Shown: positions 53,001-64,000 of the stretch, one piece after another
How positions within the stretch are numbered: position 1 is the first letter of the stretch
Layout: every line of letters begins with the position of its first letter
From: Ypsolopha sequella
Lineage: Eukaryota > Arthropoda > Insecta > Lepidoptera > Ypsolophidae
Assembly: GCA_934047225.1 (NCBI GenBank)
Contig: OW203985.1
Location: 10,123,501 to 10,187,500 of the forward strand
DNA: 64,000 nucleotides
Reading direction: 5' to 3'
Program-made: the position numbers and the translations under genes
Notes under the pieces: model-generated
Databases searched by the model: none
What the model saw: the letters and a program-made list of their open reading frames with translations, nothing else
What the model was told of the DNA's origin: nothing

Positions 53001-54780
53001 AAGATTTTGTTAATTTGACTATTTTATTTACTTTGAAGTATGTACTCGTATATATGTATATACTCGTTCAATTCAGAGTTTATCCATCGTTCAGTAAATT
53101 CGTCTCACTGTATCCTGCTGAAATTGGAACGTTTATGTGTTACTGGCTTTCGGAATCTAGAACATAATCGTGAAAGATGAACTCGTCCTCTTTAGTACTC
53201 CTTACTTTTATAATTTCTATCATACTGTACGTACAATGCCATATTGCTGTAAGTGTAAAGCATCTCGTATTTTTACCTTCCTAATTTGAACCCAAAACTT
53301 CGTTCCCTGGCATGGTTTGTTCAAACCGCAACATGTACATATTGTGTTTATTTATGGTCTGTACTAATAATATGATTGTATTGAAAAACTCTCCGTGGTT
53401 CATATTATGTTCTTCACATAGCAAAAAAAAAAAAAAAACCGCATGAAAAAACAGTCTACAGTTTTATAATTACCTACTGTTTAGATAAATCATCAGTATT
53501 CTTGTTGTCAAGGTAGTTCTTTAACTTGATCTCGTAAGTTTCAATCTAGGTATATGTATATACATGTCTTATTGAAAAACTATTTTTGTTGTGTTAATAA
53601 ATTAATTGGGTAACACCAAGGTCAATGACATGCGTAGAACATTTTTTATTTCATAAAGGATTGAGGAAGCGTAACCATTTTTATTAAATTTTAAATGATA
53701 CAATTTTTTGCTTAAAATTGTTTAAGATTCCAACTGGCTGCTACATTTTGCAAGGTTATGTACACTTATGATTATGATATAACTTTTTCGTAACCGAAGT
53801 ACGGTTATAGGCTCCCATCATGTTGGGACAAATAATCGTCGGGTAAAACGTGTGTTGACAGTTTGAGTGAAATCTTATTAAAAGATTTGAATTCTTGACA
53901 AGTTAATAATATCACTGACGATTTTGTTTTGTCTAACTATACTTGCTATCGGTATAGTTTGTACAAGATTAGCAGTTACATTGGTATTGTTTACCACATT
54001 CTTTATCTGCGACATTATTTCGAATTTAACGTTCGCAGTTACCTATCTATGTATCATTAAAATTCGTTAGGTTGTTTGGTCCAAAATATATGTCTTGACA
54101 GATTTTTTAATCACGAAGTAACGAAAATGGTGGTAGGTATAAATTAAAAGAAATATAATTTAAATCAATATTAAAAGAGTCGCACAACCGTCTACACTTA
54201 CAAGAATGTTAAATTTATTTTTGCAATGATTGGAGAAGTTCTTTGAAAAGTCAATAACAGAGGAAGAATCCTTATTACATGGTAGAGGGACTGTTGTTTA
54301 GGCATCGGGTTTTGTTTATTTTGAATTCCACAATCATTGTGATGGTCCTAAATCCGTATGTTTGCTTGGTTATAGTTTCAACAGAATCCCATAACATAGG
54401 AGAGTTTAACCCATGAATATGAAAACTTGGACATAGATTGATATATCTTGACTCTTGACCTGTGATCCACTGACTCCGCTCGTTCTCTGGGTTTGTATTC
54501 ATCTTATATTAGAAATGAAATTAAAACAGAACGATAAACACCGTTGAGACTAGTGACATTGCGGTCATATTATTTTTTCTTGACTTTTAGCCCAATGAGT
54601 TTTAAATCATACATTCGGCTTGATATGAGATATCTCTGTTTTGTTTGCTGCTAAAACGTGAACTCGTTGCGGTTCTCTGATTATATCATAAAGTGAACGC
54701 AATTTTGTTCTTGCATAAAAAAACGATACTGTGTATAATGAAAGCATTATTAAAACTCGTTAGTTTGGAACGTTCTCGCG
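53001..54780. other. Probable sprouty intron
   Basis: AT-rich non-coding sequence between the coding-exon acceptor and the GC-rich 5' region. No repeat termini recognised; an A16 run occurs near 53424. Confidence 0.4.
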
Positions 54781-55910
54781 AGCGTTTGGTGCGCTGCACG
54801 TGTGCCCGTCGCTAGGCAGGGAGACGGTGGCGGCAACGAGGCGTCGCTCGACACTCGGTCGTCAAGTCGTCATTCATACTGGAAGACCTCCATGCAATAT
54901 CATTCTTATCTCACTGTCGTAGACGTATGTCTAGATAGCATGTATCGTTTGACTATTGCTGGGGTAGGACGTAGTGCTAGACGAGCGACTTGGTGCCATG
55001 CTTATTTATTACTTACGACTACATAAACGTTCCACGTTTACACGTCTCCTGCACACATCGCTTCACAAGGACACTCAGGCCCATCGGCCCCACATACACA
55101 TCACTGAGCGGCTTACGATCGGATCTTGCAGACGGCGAGATCACCACACCAAAACCGCGCCGGTAGACGCACAAATTCACTAGAATGCTGTTGAACCACC
55201 AAAATTCAACCGCGCAAATCCACGGGAAGGTTCATAAGATTCTTAAGACCGGCGCGGTCCGGAGCGGCACCTGGCGCGGGCGGGGGGCAGCCCACGCACC
55301 GGCCTCGATTCTCGTCCGCCCGCCGCCGCGCGGTTATCACTGCAATATGGCCGCTACTCACTTCCTCGCTGAAGTTCTTCGTTGATTTCTACTCCGAATC
55401 TCGACGACGACGTTTTTTGTAACCGTTCCGAACTCGTGCGGGTTCACTGCACTTATTCTTATACACATTTTAAACGAAAACCGGGAGCGTTAGCGCGACG
55501 CTCCGACGAAACGACTGTTCCGTTTGCTGGTACATTCCGCACTGGCGTCGGCCGCGGGCGCGGGTTGGCGGGAGAGCCGCCCCCCCTCCGCCTTACCTCA
55601 TGCCGCCCTCGCCTCGCCTTTTTATGAATGAAAGGCGGCCATACTGAATGAACCGCGTACACAGCGCGGTTGGCCGCTATTTTCGCGGGCGAACGACGAC
55701 GTCGGGGTTCGGGGGGCGGAGGCCGGAAGCGAGCTGTGAGCGCTCGCGGTGCCAAATTTTGCGGCGCGGGCGGCAGCAGCGGATGTGCTCGTTTACCAAG
55801 CTTCCGGCACGATCCCCCCGCGCGGCCGCATCCGGGAATTGGGTTTCCGGTCGGCGAGAGTCGCGCCATCGAGATGCCGCCCACTATCATCCTGCAACGG
55901 CTATCTGCTT
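54781..55910 (-). promoter_or_regulatory. CpG-rich probable sprouty promoter and first exon(s)
   Basis: Two CpG-rich blocks (about 54790-55340 and 55480-55870) on the 5' side of sprouty. Minus-strand donor candidates are GTGAGT (plus-strand ACTCAC, 55356-55361) and GTAAGT (plus-strand ACTTAC, about 55008-55013). Overlapping Arg/Pro-rich ORFs up to 151 codons on both strands look like composition artefacts. The start site cannot be fixed without RNA data. Confidence 0.4.
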
Positions 55911-55914
55911 TCAA

Positions 55915-58129
55915 AAACTTAAAATCTCACCAATATCAGCAAGTTTCATAGTGTTTCAAGGATGTGTACCTTCTGATTTATACTGTTGTGCGTATAAGAT
56001 AGTGGCGTGCTTTGAGCTACCAACGCCATCATCAGTTGAGACGACTGCTGAGACGACATGTTATCGTCATTGGTAATTTTCGCAAGGTTGCCGATACAAT
56101 GAGGCGCGTTGTGCACGTGGCATCTCTGTGTCAAGGACGAGCGATAACGCGACAGCAAACGCCCCAGTAGTTAGCTTTAGTGACGATCGTCATACACTAC
56201 TAACACTATAGTTATCACATACTATTATACCTTAGTAGCACTATCCAAATGTAGCAATAATCGTTTTATTAAGGGTTTCGCCCTACTGTAGTTCTTAACT
56301 CCAAAAATGTGATTTCATTTTGTGTTATCATTGTATATGAATGGACCTGCAAATCACAGAACGTCAGTGAAGGAGATAAATTAAGTATTCACAAGTTTAG
56401 AACAAAGACCCACGCGGTCAATGCAGTCTTGAATGGAACAACACGGACTGTTTCTCACAAAAAATTCGTCCTCTACCTGAGCCTGTTCGTGTTCATTCGC
56501 CTTTAAATCTATTGTTAGAATGCATGCAGCTGAACGAACTGAACGGCTTCAGCTGTGTTCCAATTTTATATTTTAATTTTATTTTAATTTACGTATACAT
56601 ACCTACCAGATACTTTTCTGCATCTATTATTTCAAGACTGGGCTTTCTGGTGGTGTATACGTTAATGGATGAAAACAAATACTTGTACTGTAATTTAATT
56701 TACAGCAAAATTAACCCCAACTAGTTTCGCCTTATCGGCATTCTCAAGGGAATAACATAATAATTTATAATAAGCATTGTCTAAGAATGACAACAAAACC
56801 CAAACATATACGTTAATATTGTCAAAATTCATTAGATATCATCATATTAATCGTGGATAGAAAAATTGCTAATCTCTCTATTAAACAGTCTTCTTAAAGT
56901 TGTTACGGTAACAAGTTAATTATTTAATTATATTATCATGGTTTATGAAAACAAAATTCATTTATGATTTTTGTTGAAATCACATTCAAATCTTGAATTT
57001 TAAAATAAGTAACGAAAGATTTGTGAAAACCGGTCAAGAATGGTGTTCACGTGCTCTTGCCAAAAACATGATTTTTTTAAAACTTATAAAATGTCACTCA
57101 ATGAGATAAAAATTTGATTCAACTCTCATTGAGCATTCATACAGCAGTTAAAGATACGATAAACAGGTCTAAGAACTTACTAAACCTAGCATATGTATAC
57201 TATGATCGCCTCAGATTGAGCTCACAGGTAAACAAAGAAAAGTTTAGTTCACACTTGACTCTTTTTAACAGTTATAATTTTATAATATGAGTAAGTTATA
57301 ATTTTTTCATTCAATCATTCGGTCAATTAGTTTAAAATTGCGGTTTAAAATTAAAGCAACTGAAAAAAATACTACATGTAATTTTACTAAAGTAAATCCA
57401 ACGAGAAAATGCGCCCCTGGCAGTTGGTAAATGTAACGGTGGATGTAAATTTGAAGTGACGAACAATTTTAAGATAAAAATATGTTTATTGACACAAAAT
57501 TATATTATGTCCACTGACAAAAAATATTATTTAATAAATAAGCAAAGGGTATAATTTTAAATAATCGTTTAATATTAATGCGCAGTTTCAAAGTTATATC
57601 AACTTGTTTTTTTTTTTATCAAGTTATGTGAATCTGTGCAATTGTAATGTTGTGTAGTTATTATAATAATGCGATGTTCTTCATGGAAAAACCGAAACTG
57701 ACTTGCATGCGTCATTGCAGTACAATGTTTACTGATATTTACAAAAAATGACGATTTTTCAGGAACCACTTGACGTATTTAGGCGAAATAAGATAAATCT
57801 GCTCTCTAATTGTTCTTTTTTTTTACATTACGGTAAAAAACACGTAACTCCATCTTTTCATTCTTTCATTCGTTTTTATTTTCTTATATGTGTAAAAGTG
57901 GAACATCGCTATGGATCAGTAGGTCACACAGATGAAAATGTGCTGTTGCCATCAGAAAAAAAGAAATTTTTGCTAAAAAGTGAGATAATATTAAGTGTCT
58001 AGAATCAATGTAAATGACGTTTTTGGTGAGAGGTTTCTACTAGTCATTTTCATCCCAAATGGTTGTTTACCTAAGAGCTCAATCCGAGACGATTATAGTA
58101 TACTATGATATGAACCACCTACCTATAAT
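55915..58129. other. Intergenic, no gene seen
   Basis: AT-rich; no recognised coding sequence or repeat boundary. Confidence 0.35.
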
Positions 58130-58560
58130 AATAGGTCATTAACTATGAAATTGCCGAAATTTTGTTACAGATTCACGAGTTCATAATACCTGTAATTCAA
58201 TAGCTATTTCAATATTTGTTTTTTGTTTAAAAGTTACTTTCTAGGTTTTATATCTACGTATTTAATTTTGTTTTTATTTTTAGTCTGATTACAAAAATTA
58301 AATCTTCAAAAATTAAATCAGTTTGTCTAAATGTCGTCCATTTCCATGGTAAGATTCGTCATATTTTTTTACAGCTGACATTTTTATAAAATTAAATTCA
58401 AGTCGCTGATAGCATAATGTTGTCTTATTTAAACACAAGTATCTTTCAATTTGGATTAGCAATTCCTGAAAAAAAAATGCAAAAATATTTGTACTGAAAA
58501 TTGAGTTTTCTTCAAATTCTCAATAGAAAACTGCAATTTAATAGTTAATAACCTAATAAT
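58130..58560 (-). repeat. Dispersed repeat family D, inverted copy
   Basis: Reverse complement of 23540-24085. Landmarks are CAATAGCTATTTCAA, GAAATTGCCGAAATTTTGTT and GAAAATTGAGTTTTCTTC with the preceding ATTTGTACT. The middle is less similar. Confidence 0.65.
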
Positions 58561-59900
58561 ATCTACGGTATGCGAACATAGGAATACATGCTTCTTTTGT
58601 TATTCAGTCATACCAGTGCATTGGATAGCCTAATAAACTTTAAAAATAATAAAAAGCAAAGAATAAATAAATAAAATAAAGCTAATAAAGTAAAGCATTA
58701 TTTTCTTGAAATTATGGATTGCTTTGTACTCTTTACAAACGAATATAACCCGCGACTTGAAAAAAAAACATCTATACAAAAACGGAAAACGAAACATCTC
58801 GCTTTATACATCTCCATCTAATATCTCGCTATAAGTACTTGTACTTTTCCATCTAATACAATCAATAAATTGATTAGTGCCACGTAACTTGTTGAGTAGA
58901 ATTAAATAGGTTTTATTAACATGTTGATGTCCTTATCTCATTGATGTTTGTTTTTAAAAATCCACACTGAAATCAGTGGGAAAACCGCAAAAACATTCCT
59001 TTCGCCATTACACACGAAAAGTTATTTATTACCAGTATTCTACACATAAATCAATAATTAAGGGGCAGGTAGTCGCCAACGACCTTGAGTCGACCTGTAT
59101 CGGTACAAATATCGACAGAAACTATATTCAAATAACGTTTATATGAGCGCGCACTGCGTTACGACGTCGCTGGGTCTCCAGATAGCGCAAAATAGGAGAA
59201 AATAATACTTTCCACATGGAGACGCTATGGACGGAAAAAAATGTCCATAAACAAATTTTCCAGGCAATATTTTCCTCGTATTTTATTGCAAGAACCATAA
59301 AAATACCATTAGTGGTTTCAAATTAATAACCAACTTGACTTTATTTTGATCTAAAAAGCGCTTGACTTTGAACAATATTTTCATACTATTCGTTTAACGC
59401 AAGAATAATATTCAGAATTTCTTTTTCCTGATACTTTAAATAACACTATATATATTTTTTTATAATCTTTTAAGAGAAATATCGTTATCAGTAAGAGTAA
59501 TTTTCGGATGATCCTGGAACAGGCGCCTTAAAATTCTGGGTCTTAATACAAGCAAATGGTATTTAATCCTAATGTACTTAACCGACCCAGAATGTCGGTT
59601 TTATTGCCGCTCCCTTTGTTTTTTGACATGCTGGATCCGAATCAGAATTTCTATTAATTAAATAAAACCTTAAACTTGTTTTACTATGAGGTTATGATTT
59701 AACCTATCGCCAGTTTAGGTTTTGATTTTTTTTACTAATTTACCCAAAATATTAGATCTTTGATCAAAATAATATAGTCACTAACCACTGTAGATACAAT
59801 CCCTCGATAATTCATATATAAACTTTGATGACAGAAAATATAATTCCCTTTCTAAAAGCTCAACGCTTGTTCCTCCCTCTACTCCCAGCAATCTCTTGAG
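58561..59900. other. Intergenic, no gene seen
   Basis: CGCCAACGACCTTGAGTC at 59075 echoes the start of family D. Otherwise featureless. Confidence 0.3.
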
Positions 59901-60223
59901 CTTCACGTAATTTTTTTTCCATATTTTGTTTTTTTCTTTTAAGTTTGCCTATTTTAAAAGTGAATATTCACGTGACATGTCATAATAAATAATGTTTGCT
60001 TTGCTACGAATATTGCAATCCTTAGTTTTACGGGTATTATGCATTTGAAGTCTTCTTTATTATACTTTCTCAATGTAATTTATTACGCTTCACGTTTTTT
60101 TTTCCATATTTTGTTTTTTTCTTCAAAGTTTGCCTATTTTAAAAGTGTACATTCATGTTGCATAATAAATAATGTTTGCTTTGCTACGAATATTGCAATC
60201 CCTAGTTTTACGGGTATTGTGCA
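59901..60223 (+). repeat. Tandem duplication of about 140 bp
   Basis: 59901-60042 and 60088-60223 are direct copies sharing CATATTTTGTTTTTTTCTT, GTTTGCCTATTTTAAAAGTG and TTTGCTTTGCTACGAATATT. The second copy lacks a few bases. Non-coding. Confidence 0.8.
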
Positions 60224-60300
60224 CCTTCCCAATATGTGAAATTGGCAATATATCTAATATATATTATCAGTATATTTACTCAATAAAAATACAATTCCTT

Positions 60301-60473
60301 TGATTATTACAAAACGGCTCACCTCAATAACAATTTTTGATCGGGATAGCCGACCAGTTTCAGCAGATTCAGACTGCCTTCTTCTGGGCGAGTGAAGACG
60401 CTTACGCGACGAAGTTGCGCCTCGCACATCCCGATAAAAATAGTTATTGAGATGAGCTGTTTTGCAATAATCA
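60301..60473. mobile_element. 173-bp foldback MITE
   Basis: TGATTATTACAAAACGGCTC at the left and its near-inverse ending AATAATCA at the right; arms of about 48 bp continue through CTCAATAACAATTTTTGATC and CGGGAT. Centre is GC-richer (CTTCTTCTGGGCGAG). Non-coding. Confidence 0.7.
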
Positions 60474-60516
60474 TGTTTTATCCTCAAATTTCATTCAATT
60501 GGATGATAGGCACAGA

Positions 60517-60927
60517 TTAAGGGTCAGTGTTCCGAGATTCGGGGTTCGGGGTTATGGCTTTTTAAGACGGTAAAAATTCAAATTTCTGAACAAAATAAAT
60601 ACCACTTGTTATGTTACAAGATGAAGTGCAGGTTTATTAAAAAAAATCACGGCAATAATGTATAGTAACTTCAGAAAAAAAACAGGAATTTCAAGAAAAT
60701 CTCTTGAATAGCATTGCAGCGCTACGGGTGTAACCTGAACTTGACATCCTGTTTTTTTTTTTCTGAAGTTACTATACATTAGTGCCAAGATTTTTTTAAT
60801 GAACCTGTACTTCATCTTGTAAGGTAACAAGTGGTATTTATTTGGTTCATAAATTTGAATTTTTACCGTCTTAAAAAGCCATAACCCCGAACCCTGTTTT
60901 GCCCAATCTCGGAACTCCGACTCTTAA
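60517..60927. mobile_element. 411-bp TTAA-flanked foldback element
   Basis: TTAA at both ends (60517-60520 and 60924-60927). Arms of about 180 bp: GTTCCGAGATT, GGTTCGGGGTTATGGCTTTT and ATGTATAGTAACTTCAG pair with the right half. The right TTAA is also the left TTAA of the next element. Non-coding. Confidence 0.8.
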
Positions 60928-61975
60928 GGTGTGTTAATTCGAAAACCATTTCGAGATTTAGGTTAAATAAGCCGTATTTTCAAACTTTTGGTCTAAAAAA
61001 CCAAAAAAATTTTAATATTTTTATGAAAAAGCCGCAACTTCTAGTTGCCTTCGTGTGACGTCACTTGAGAAATGGCTGTTTAGAAATGTGTCCTTTGCTA
61101 TCAAGATAAATTTATAATAATTTGCTTCCGACTAATTTGACAGCTGGGTGACAGATGAGTAGACACAAAAGAGACACCACTTTTATGATAACACATATCG
61201 CAATCAGTGTAATGTCTAAAATTCTCAAGTGACGTCATATCGGACAATTCTTTAAAAAATCATAAAAAATAATGGTTAATTGATATACCAAAATAATGAA
61301 AACCATGTCCTAAAATGACGTAAATTCTCTAAAAAAAAATAAAAATTAATCCATGGGAATTCCTTTGTATATAAGTTTATTATAACAATAATGGACCGTT
61401 GTTGTCTAATTGAAAAAAAATATTTGATTTGATTTGAATCGACGAAATATGAAAAGTGCTAGTTCTAAGAAAACTTTCTTTACCGAAACAAGACGCCAAT
61501 CTTGGAGAAACAATGCCAGTAACAATGGCTGGCCAAAAGGAGTACCTACTAGATATTAATGTGTCTTCTGTTTTGTGACAACTGAAGCGGTCGCTTCACA
61601 GAATAACGTTTCTGGAACCTATCATTCCGTCACACAATGGATATATTTTGAAATCTTTCATACGTGGAATTCAGATCGTTCCAATTTTGAATCTGATTCA
61701 AAGAAGGAAACATTTGAAATGCAAACACTAGTGAAACTGTAAAAATTGTAGCTTTCGTCTGTGATTTTGTGTTTCTGGAAGGATTACGCATTTTGTATTT
61801 GTGTCAGCTTACTCACCAATAGGTTTTCGATTTTTGTACAACTCAACATACTCGTACTTTCGACTATGCGCGTCGTCGATGCAACATACATTTTACCCAA
61901 CTTGATACAATCAACTTTTTTGTGTTGCAGTAATTGTCAGAACAGCAGATTATAAACCTCTCTTGACGTCTTTAG

Positions 61976-62164
61976 TCATTGTTTTCGTTTTTTTTTTAGA
62001 TTCGGGTTCCAAACTAACGCTCGACGAGATATTATTTCACTCTGCTCTCGGTGTGTTAATCTACCATAACCTGTATAAGGAATACCTGCTTCACCTATAA
62101 TTATAGTTGGAACTGGTGGTGGTATCGCGTTGTACTTGGCGTCAATAAGTGCTACCCACTCCAT
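61976..62164 (-). CDS. Unrecognised 62-residue ORF inside the long-TIR element
   Basis: Reads MEWVALIDAKYNAIPPPVP, then TIIIGEAGIPYTGYGRLTHR, EQSEIISRRALVWNP and a basic NLKKKRKQ tail. The residue mix looks protein-like, unlike the low-complexity chance ORFs nearby. The ATG lies about 30 bp inside a GC-rich patch (62193-62285 on the 5' side). No domain, signal peptide or membrane segment is apparent, and I know no family for it. It may be a captured host exon, a fragment of a longer gene, or chance. Confidence 0.35.
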   Translation of the reverse strand: MEWVALIDAKYNAIPPPVPTIIIGEAGIPYTGYGRLTHREQSEIISRRALVWNPNLKKKRKQ

Positions 62165-62192
62165 GGAAATCAGGTTTCATTTATTATTCTGG

Positions 62193-62285
62193 AGGCGGCG
62201 CGGCGCAGACTGAGGCGGAAGCCGCCATCATGTCCGTCCGCACTTTCCATCCGCCATCGCCTGCGCCTGCGCAACGCAACTACTA
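62193..62285 (-). promoter_or_regulatory. GC-rich patch upstream of the internal ORF
   Basis: CpG-rich with GGCGGCGCGGCGCAG and CGCCTGCGCCTGCGCAACG on the plus strand. It contains two short minus-strand ATG-started ORFs, one reading MADGKCGRT-stop. It resembles a host 5' exon or promoter fragment. Confidence 0.3.
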
Positions 62286-63049
62286 AACCTTCTTTCTTTT
62301 TACTTCTGCCTCTAATTTGTATTGGATTGATTTTGAAGAGCTCTATCGTACCTACATGTGTGATGTTATTTTGTACTTATAGGTTTTTCCGTACCTAAAA
62401 GAGAAGAAATATTAAAAGTAGGTTTATTGGAGCCTCAAGTCACGTAGTCAGATTCGTCACAAGTCAGATTCACGCACAAAGGGTTCCGTACACAATACGG
62501 GTACGAAACCCTAAAATATAATAGTTACAAACAACAATAAAGATATCAAACATTGACGAAAACGAGTTTCTAAAATGGTAGCGCCTGGCAAACAATTCCA
62601 GTGGCTTAATTTTGAAAAGGTTTTTTAATTTTTTTTTTTTTAGGGTATTTTCATAATTTTAGAACATAGTTTTCATTATTTTGGTATATAATTTTTTTTT
62701 TATGATTTTTTAAAGAATTGTCCGATGACCTTGTCATTTGAGAATTTTAGACATTATACTGATTGTGATGTGTGATTGCTTATAAAAAAAAGTGGTCTGT
62801 CTCTGTCTGTCTACTCATCTGTCATCTAGCTGTCAAATTAATCTGAAGAAAATGATTATAAATTTATCTTGATAGCAAAGGACACATTTCTAAACAGCCA
62901 TTACTCAAGTGACGTCACGCGAGGGCAAATGGAAGTTGCAGCCTTTTCGTAAAAATATTCATCATCATGAGGTTTTTTAGACCAAAATTTCGAAAATACG
63001 GCTTATTAAACCTAAATCTCGAAATGGTTTTCGAATTAACACACCTTAA

Positions 63050-63610
63050 CATAATTTAATCTATGCCAATTCGGCATCTTCCGAGTGCGGAACCCCGTTA
63101 ATATCTTAAACGCTACATTTTTCCTGTAATCATTACGTTATTATTACCTATTTTCATGATTTATTTTATATTTTAGGTCGTATTATTTGGGAGATAAGGA
63201 GGGGGACACGATAACGTTAAAAAAACGCTACTTTTTCGAGGCTGTTGCATGGGGGCACCCCCTAAAGTTTAATTTTTTTGAGTTTTTATTATTAGCCGCC
63301 ATAATAACATGTATAGTGTGAAAATTTCAAATGGCTAGCTGTAATGGCTGAACCTGTAGACCCGTGGATGGACAGACAGACAGACAAGCAGACGGACGGA
63401 CAGACAGGCTTAGTAAGGGTCCCGCTTGGCACCCATAAAAATATCAGATCATATATATATCCCACCAAAAACATTTCATATAAAGTAGGTTGCCAAACCA
63501 AGACTCATTATAAGCTAATAACGCATTCACTGTTAAAAAGTTATCAGATCTGTTGTAGAGCCAAGCCCTACAAGGCCTAAATCTACAATCCCTAACTTTA
63601 AAGCCCTAAC
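63050..63610 (+). repeat. LINE-like dispersed repeat fragment
   Basis: CTACATTTTTCCTGTAATCA and TTGGGAGATAAGGAGGGGG parallel 49325-49420. Then ATGGACAGACAGACAGACAA and GTAAGGGTCCCGCTTGGCAC give the common tail region, and AAGTAGGTTGCCAAACC with CCCTAACTCTACAAACC parallels 50160-50230. Confidence 0.6.
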
Positions 63611-64000
63611 TCTACAAACCCTACATCTTGGTCAAGAAGTATGCCTTGGGGCAGTTTCGCTGCCGTTGCACAGATTATATGGTTTGTTGTGTCATGCAAT
63701 AGTTCCATGAAACCGCCAAGTTGTACTTTTTGAACAAGATGAGGGGTTTGTTGAGTTAGGGCTTGTAGATTTAGGCCTTGTAGAGTTATGAAATGAAATG
63801 AAAAAAAAAAAATGTAATATGGGTACATTATATACACTAATCAGTCAGGTTTAAGGTAAAATAATACAAAAAAACAATAGTACCTAAATAATAATAAAGG
63901 GAAATTAAAATAAAAAAAAAGTTTGGCCTTCTTAAACTTGTAGAATTCTCGGAGATTTATAGGTTTTGCGATTTTTTTCAGAAATCTGAGGTTATCTATG
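63611..64000. other. Intergenic, no gene seen
   Basis: Short GTAGGGTTTGTAGAGTTAGGG-like phrases appear in both orientations (63604-63625, 63745-63785). Otherwise AT-rich to the window edge. Confidence 0.3.

Larger units (their letters stand above)
60928..63045. mobile_element. 2.1-kb TTAA element with about 420-bp inverted repeats
   Basis: Begins GGTGTGTTAATTCGAAAACC and ends with its exact inverse. It is flanked by TTAA at 60924-60927 and 63046-63049. Inverted repeats run about 60928-61353 and 62625-63045 with moderate divergence, and both arms keep GTGACGTCAC, a palindromic CRE-like site. The 1.27-kb interior is not repeated here; it holds an unrecognised 62-codon ORF, a GC-rich patch and a piece of the common GGGTTCCGTA tail. 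TTAA targets suggest piggyBac or Kolobok ancestry, but piggyBac termini usually start CCC, so the class is open. Confidence 0.85.

Noticed and set aside
55459..55914. 151-codon minus-strand ORF and 142-codon plus-strand ORF
   Set aside because: Overlapping frames on both strands in a CpG-rich block, Arg/Pro-rich with no domain; better explained as promoter and 5' UTR sequence.

Overview
The window is eukaryotic, AT-rich, and almost certainly from a moth or butterfly (Lepidoptera). The evidence is a short sprouty homologue, three or four mariner transposons, 3' ends of the RTE-type LINE common in Lepidoptera (peptide ending SVVSAYPSGRQA-stop), and recurring tails such as GGGTACGGAACCCTAAAA and ACTAGCTTTTGCCCGC that I remember from lepidopteran genomes. 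No database search was possible, so the species is not assigned.

Only one convincing host gene is present: sprouty, on the minus strand, with its coding exon at 52276-52986 and probable non-coding first exon(s) and promoter in the CpG-rich stretch around 54.8-55.9 kb. Its coding region is extremely GC-rich against the AT-rich surroundings. An in-frame TAG separates an upstream ATG in good context from the annotated ATG.

The rest is a transposon graveyard with some fresh insertions. From left to right: 0-3 kb, a decayed mariner stretched by later insertions; 4.9-11.5 kb, TTAA-flanked and foldback (inverted-repeat) elements, several inserted into each other; 11.7-17.2 kb, RTE fragments, a hAT-type MITE with an 8-bp duplication, and a 160-bp foldback family; 19.3-20.9 kb, a 0.7-kb TIR element, a Russian-doll foldback cluster and a near-perfect 41-bp-arm palindrome; 23-29 kb, a long dispersed repeat, two opposed TTAA elements and two hAT-type MITEs with 8-bp duplications; 29.5-30.8 kb, a nearly intact mariner; 31.3-34.1 kb, a mariner split by a 1.43-kb unclassified TIR element; 37.4-38.7 kb, a dead mariner; 41.5-47.2 kb, a complete I-type LINE with both ORFs open and a 13-bp target duplication; 48.6-51 kb, LINE-like repeat fragments; 58-60 kb, an inverted copy of the 23-kb repeat and a tandem duplication; 60.5-63.05 kb, two TTAA elements joined at one shared TTAA, the larger with about 420-bp inverted repeats enclosing an unrecognised 62-codon ORF.

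The best candidates for something undescribed are the 1.43-kb TIR element inside the mariner (32082-33515), the long-TIR TTAA element with an internal ORF (60928-63045), and the nested foldback/palindrome cluster (20072-20863). All need homology searches.
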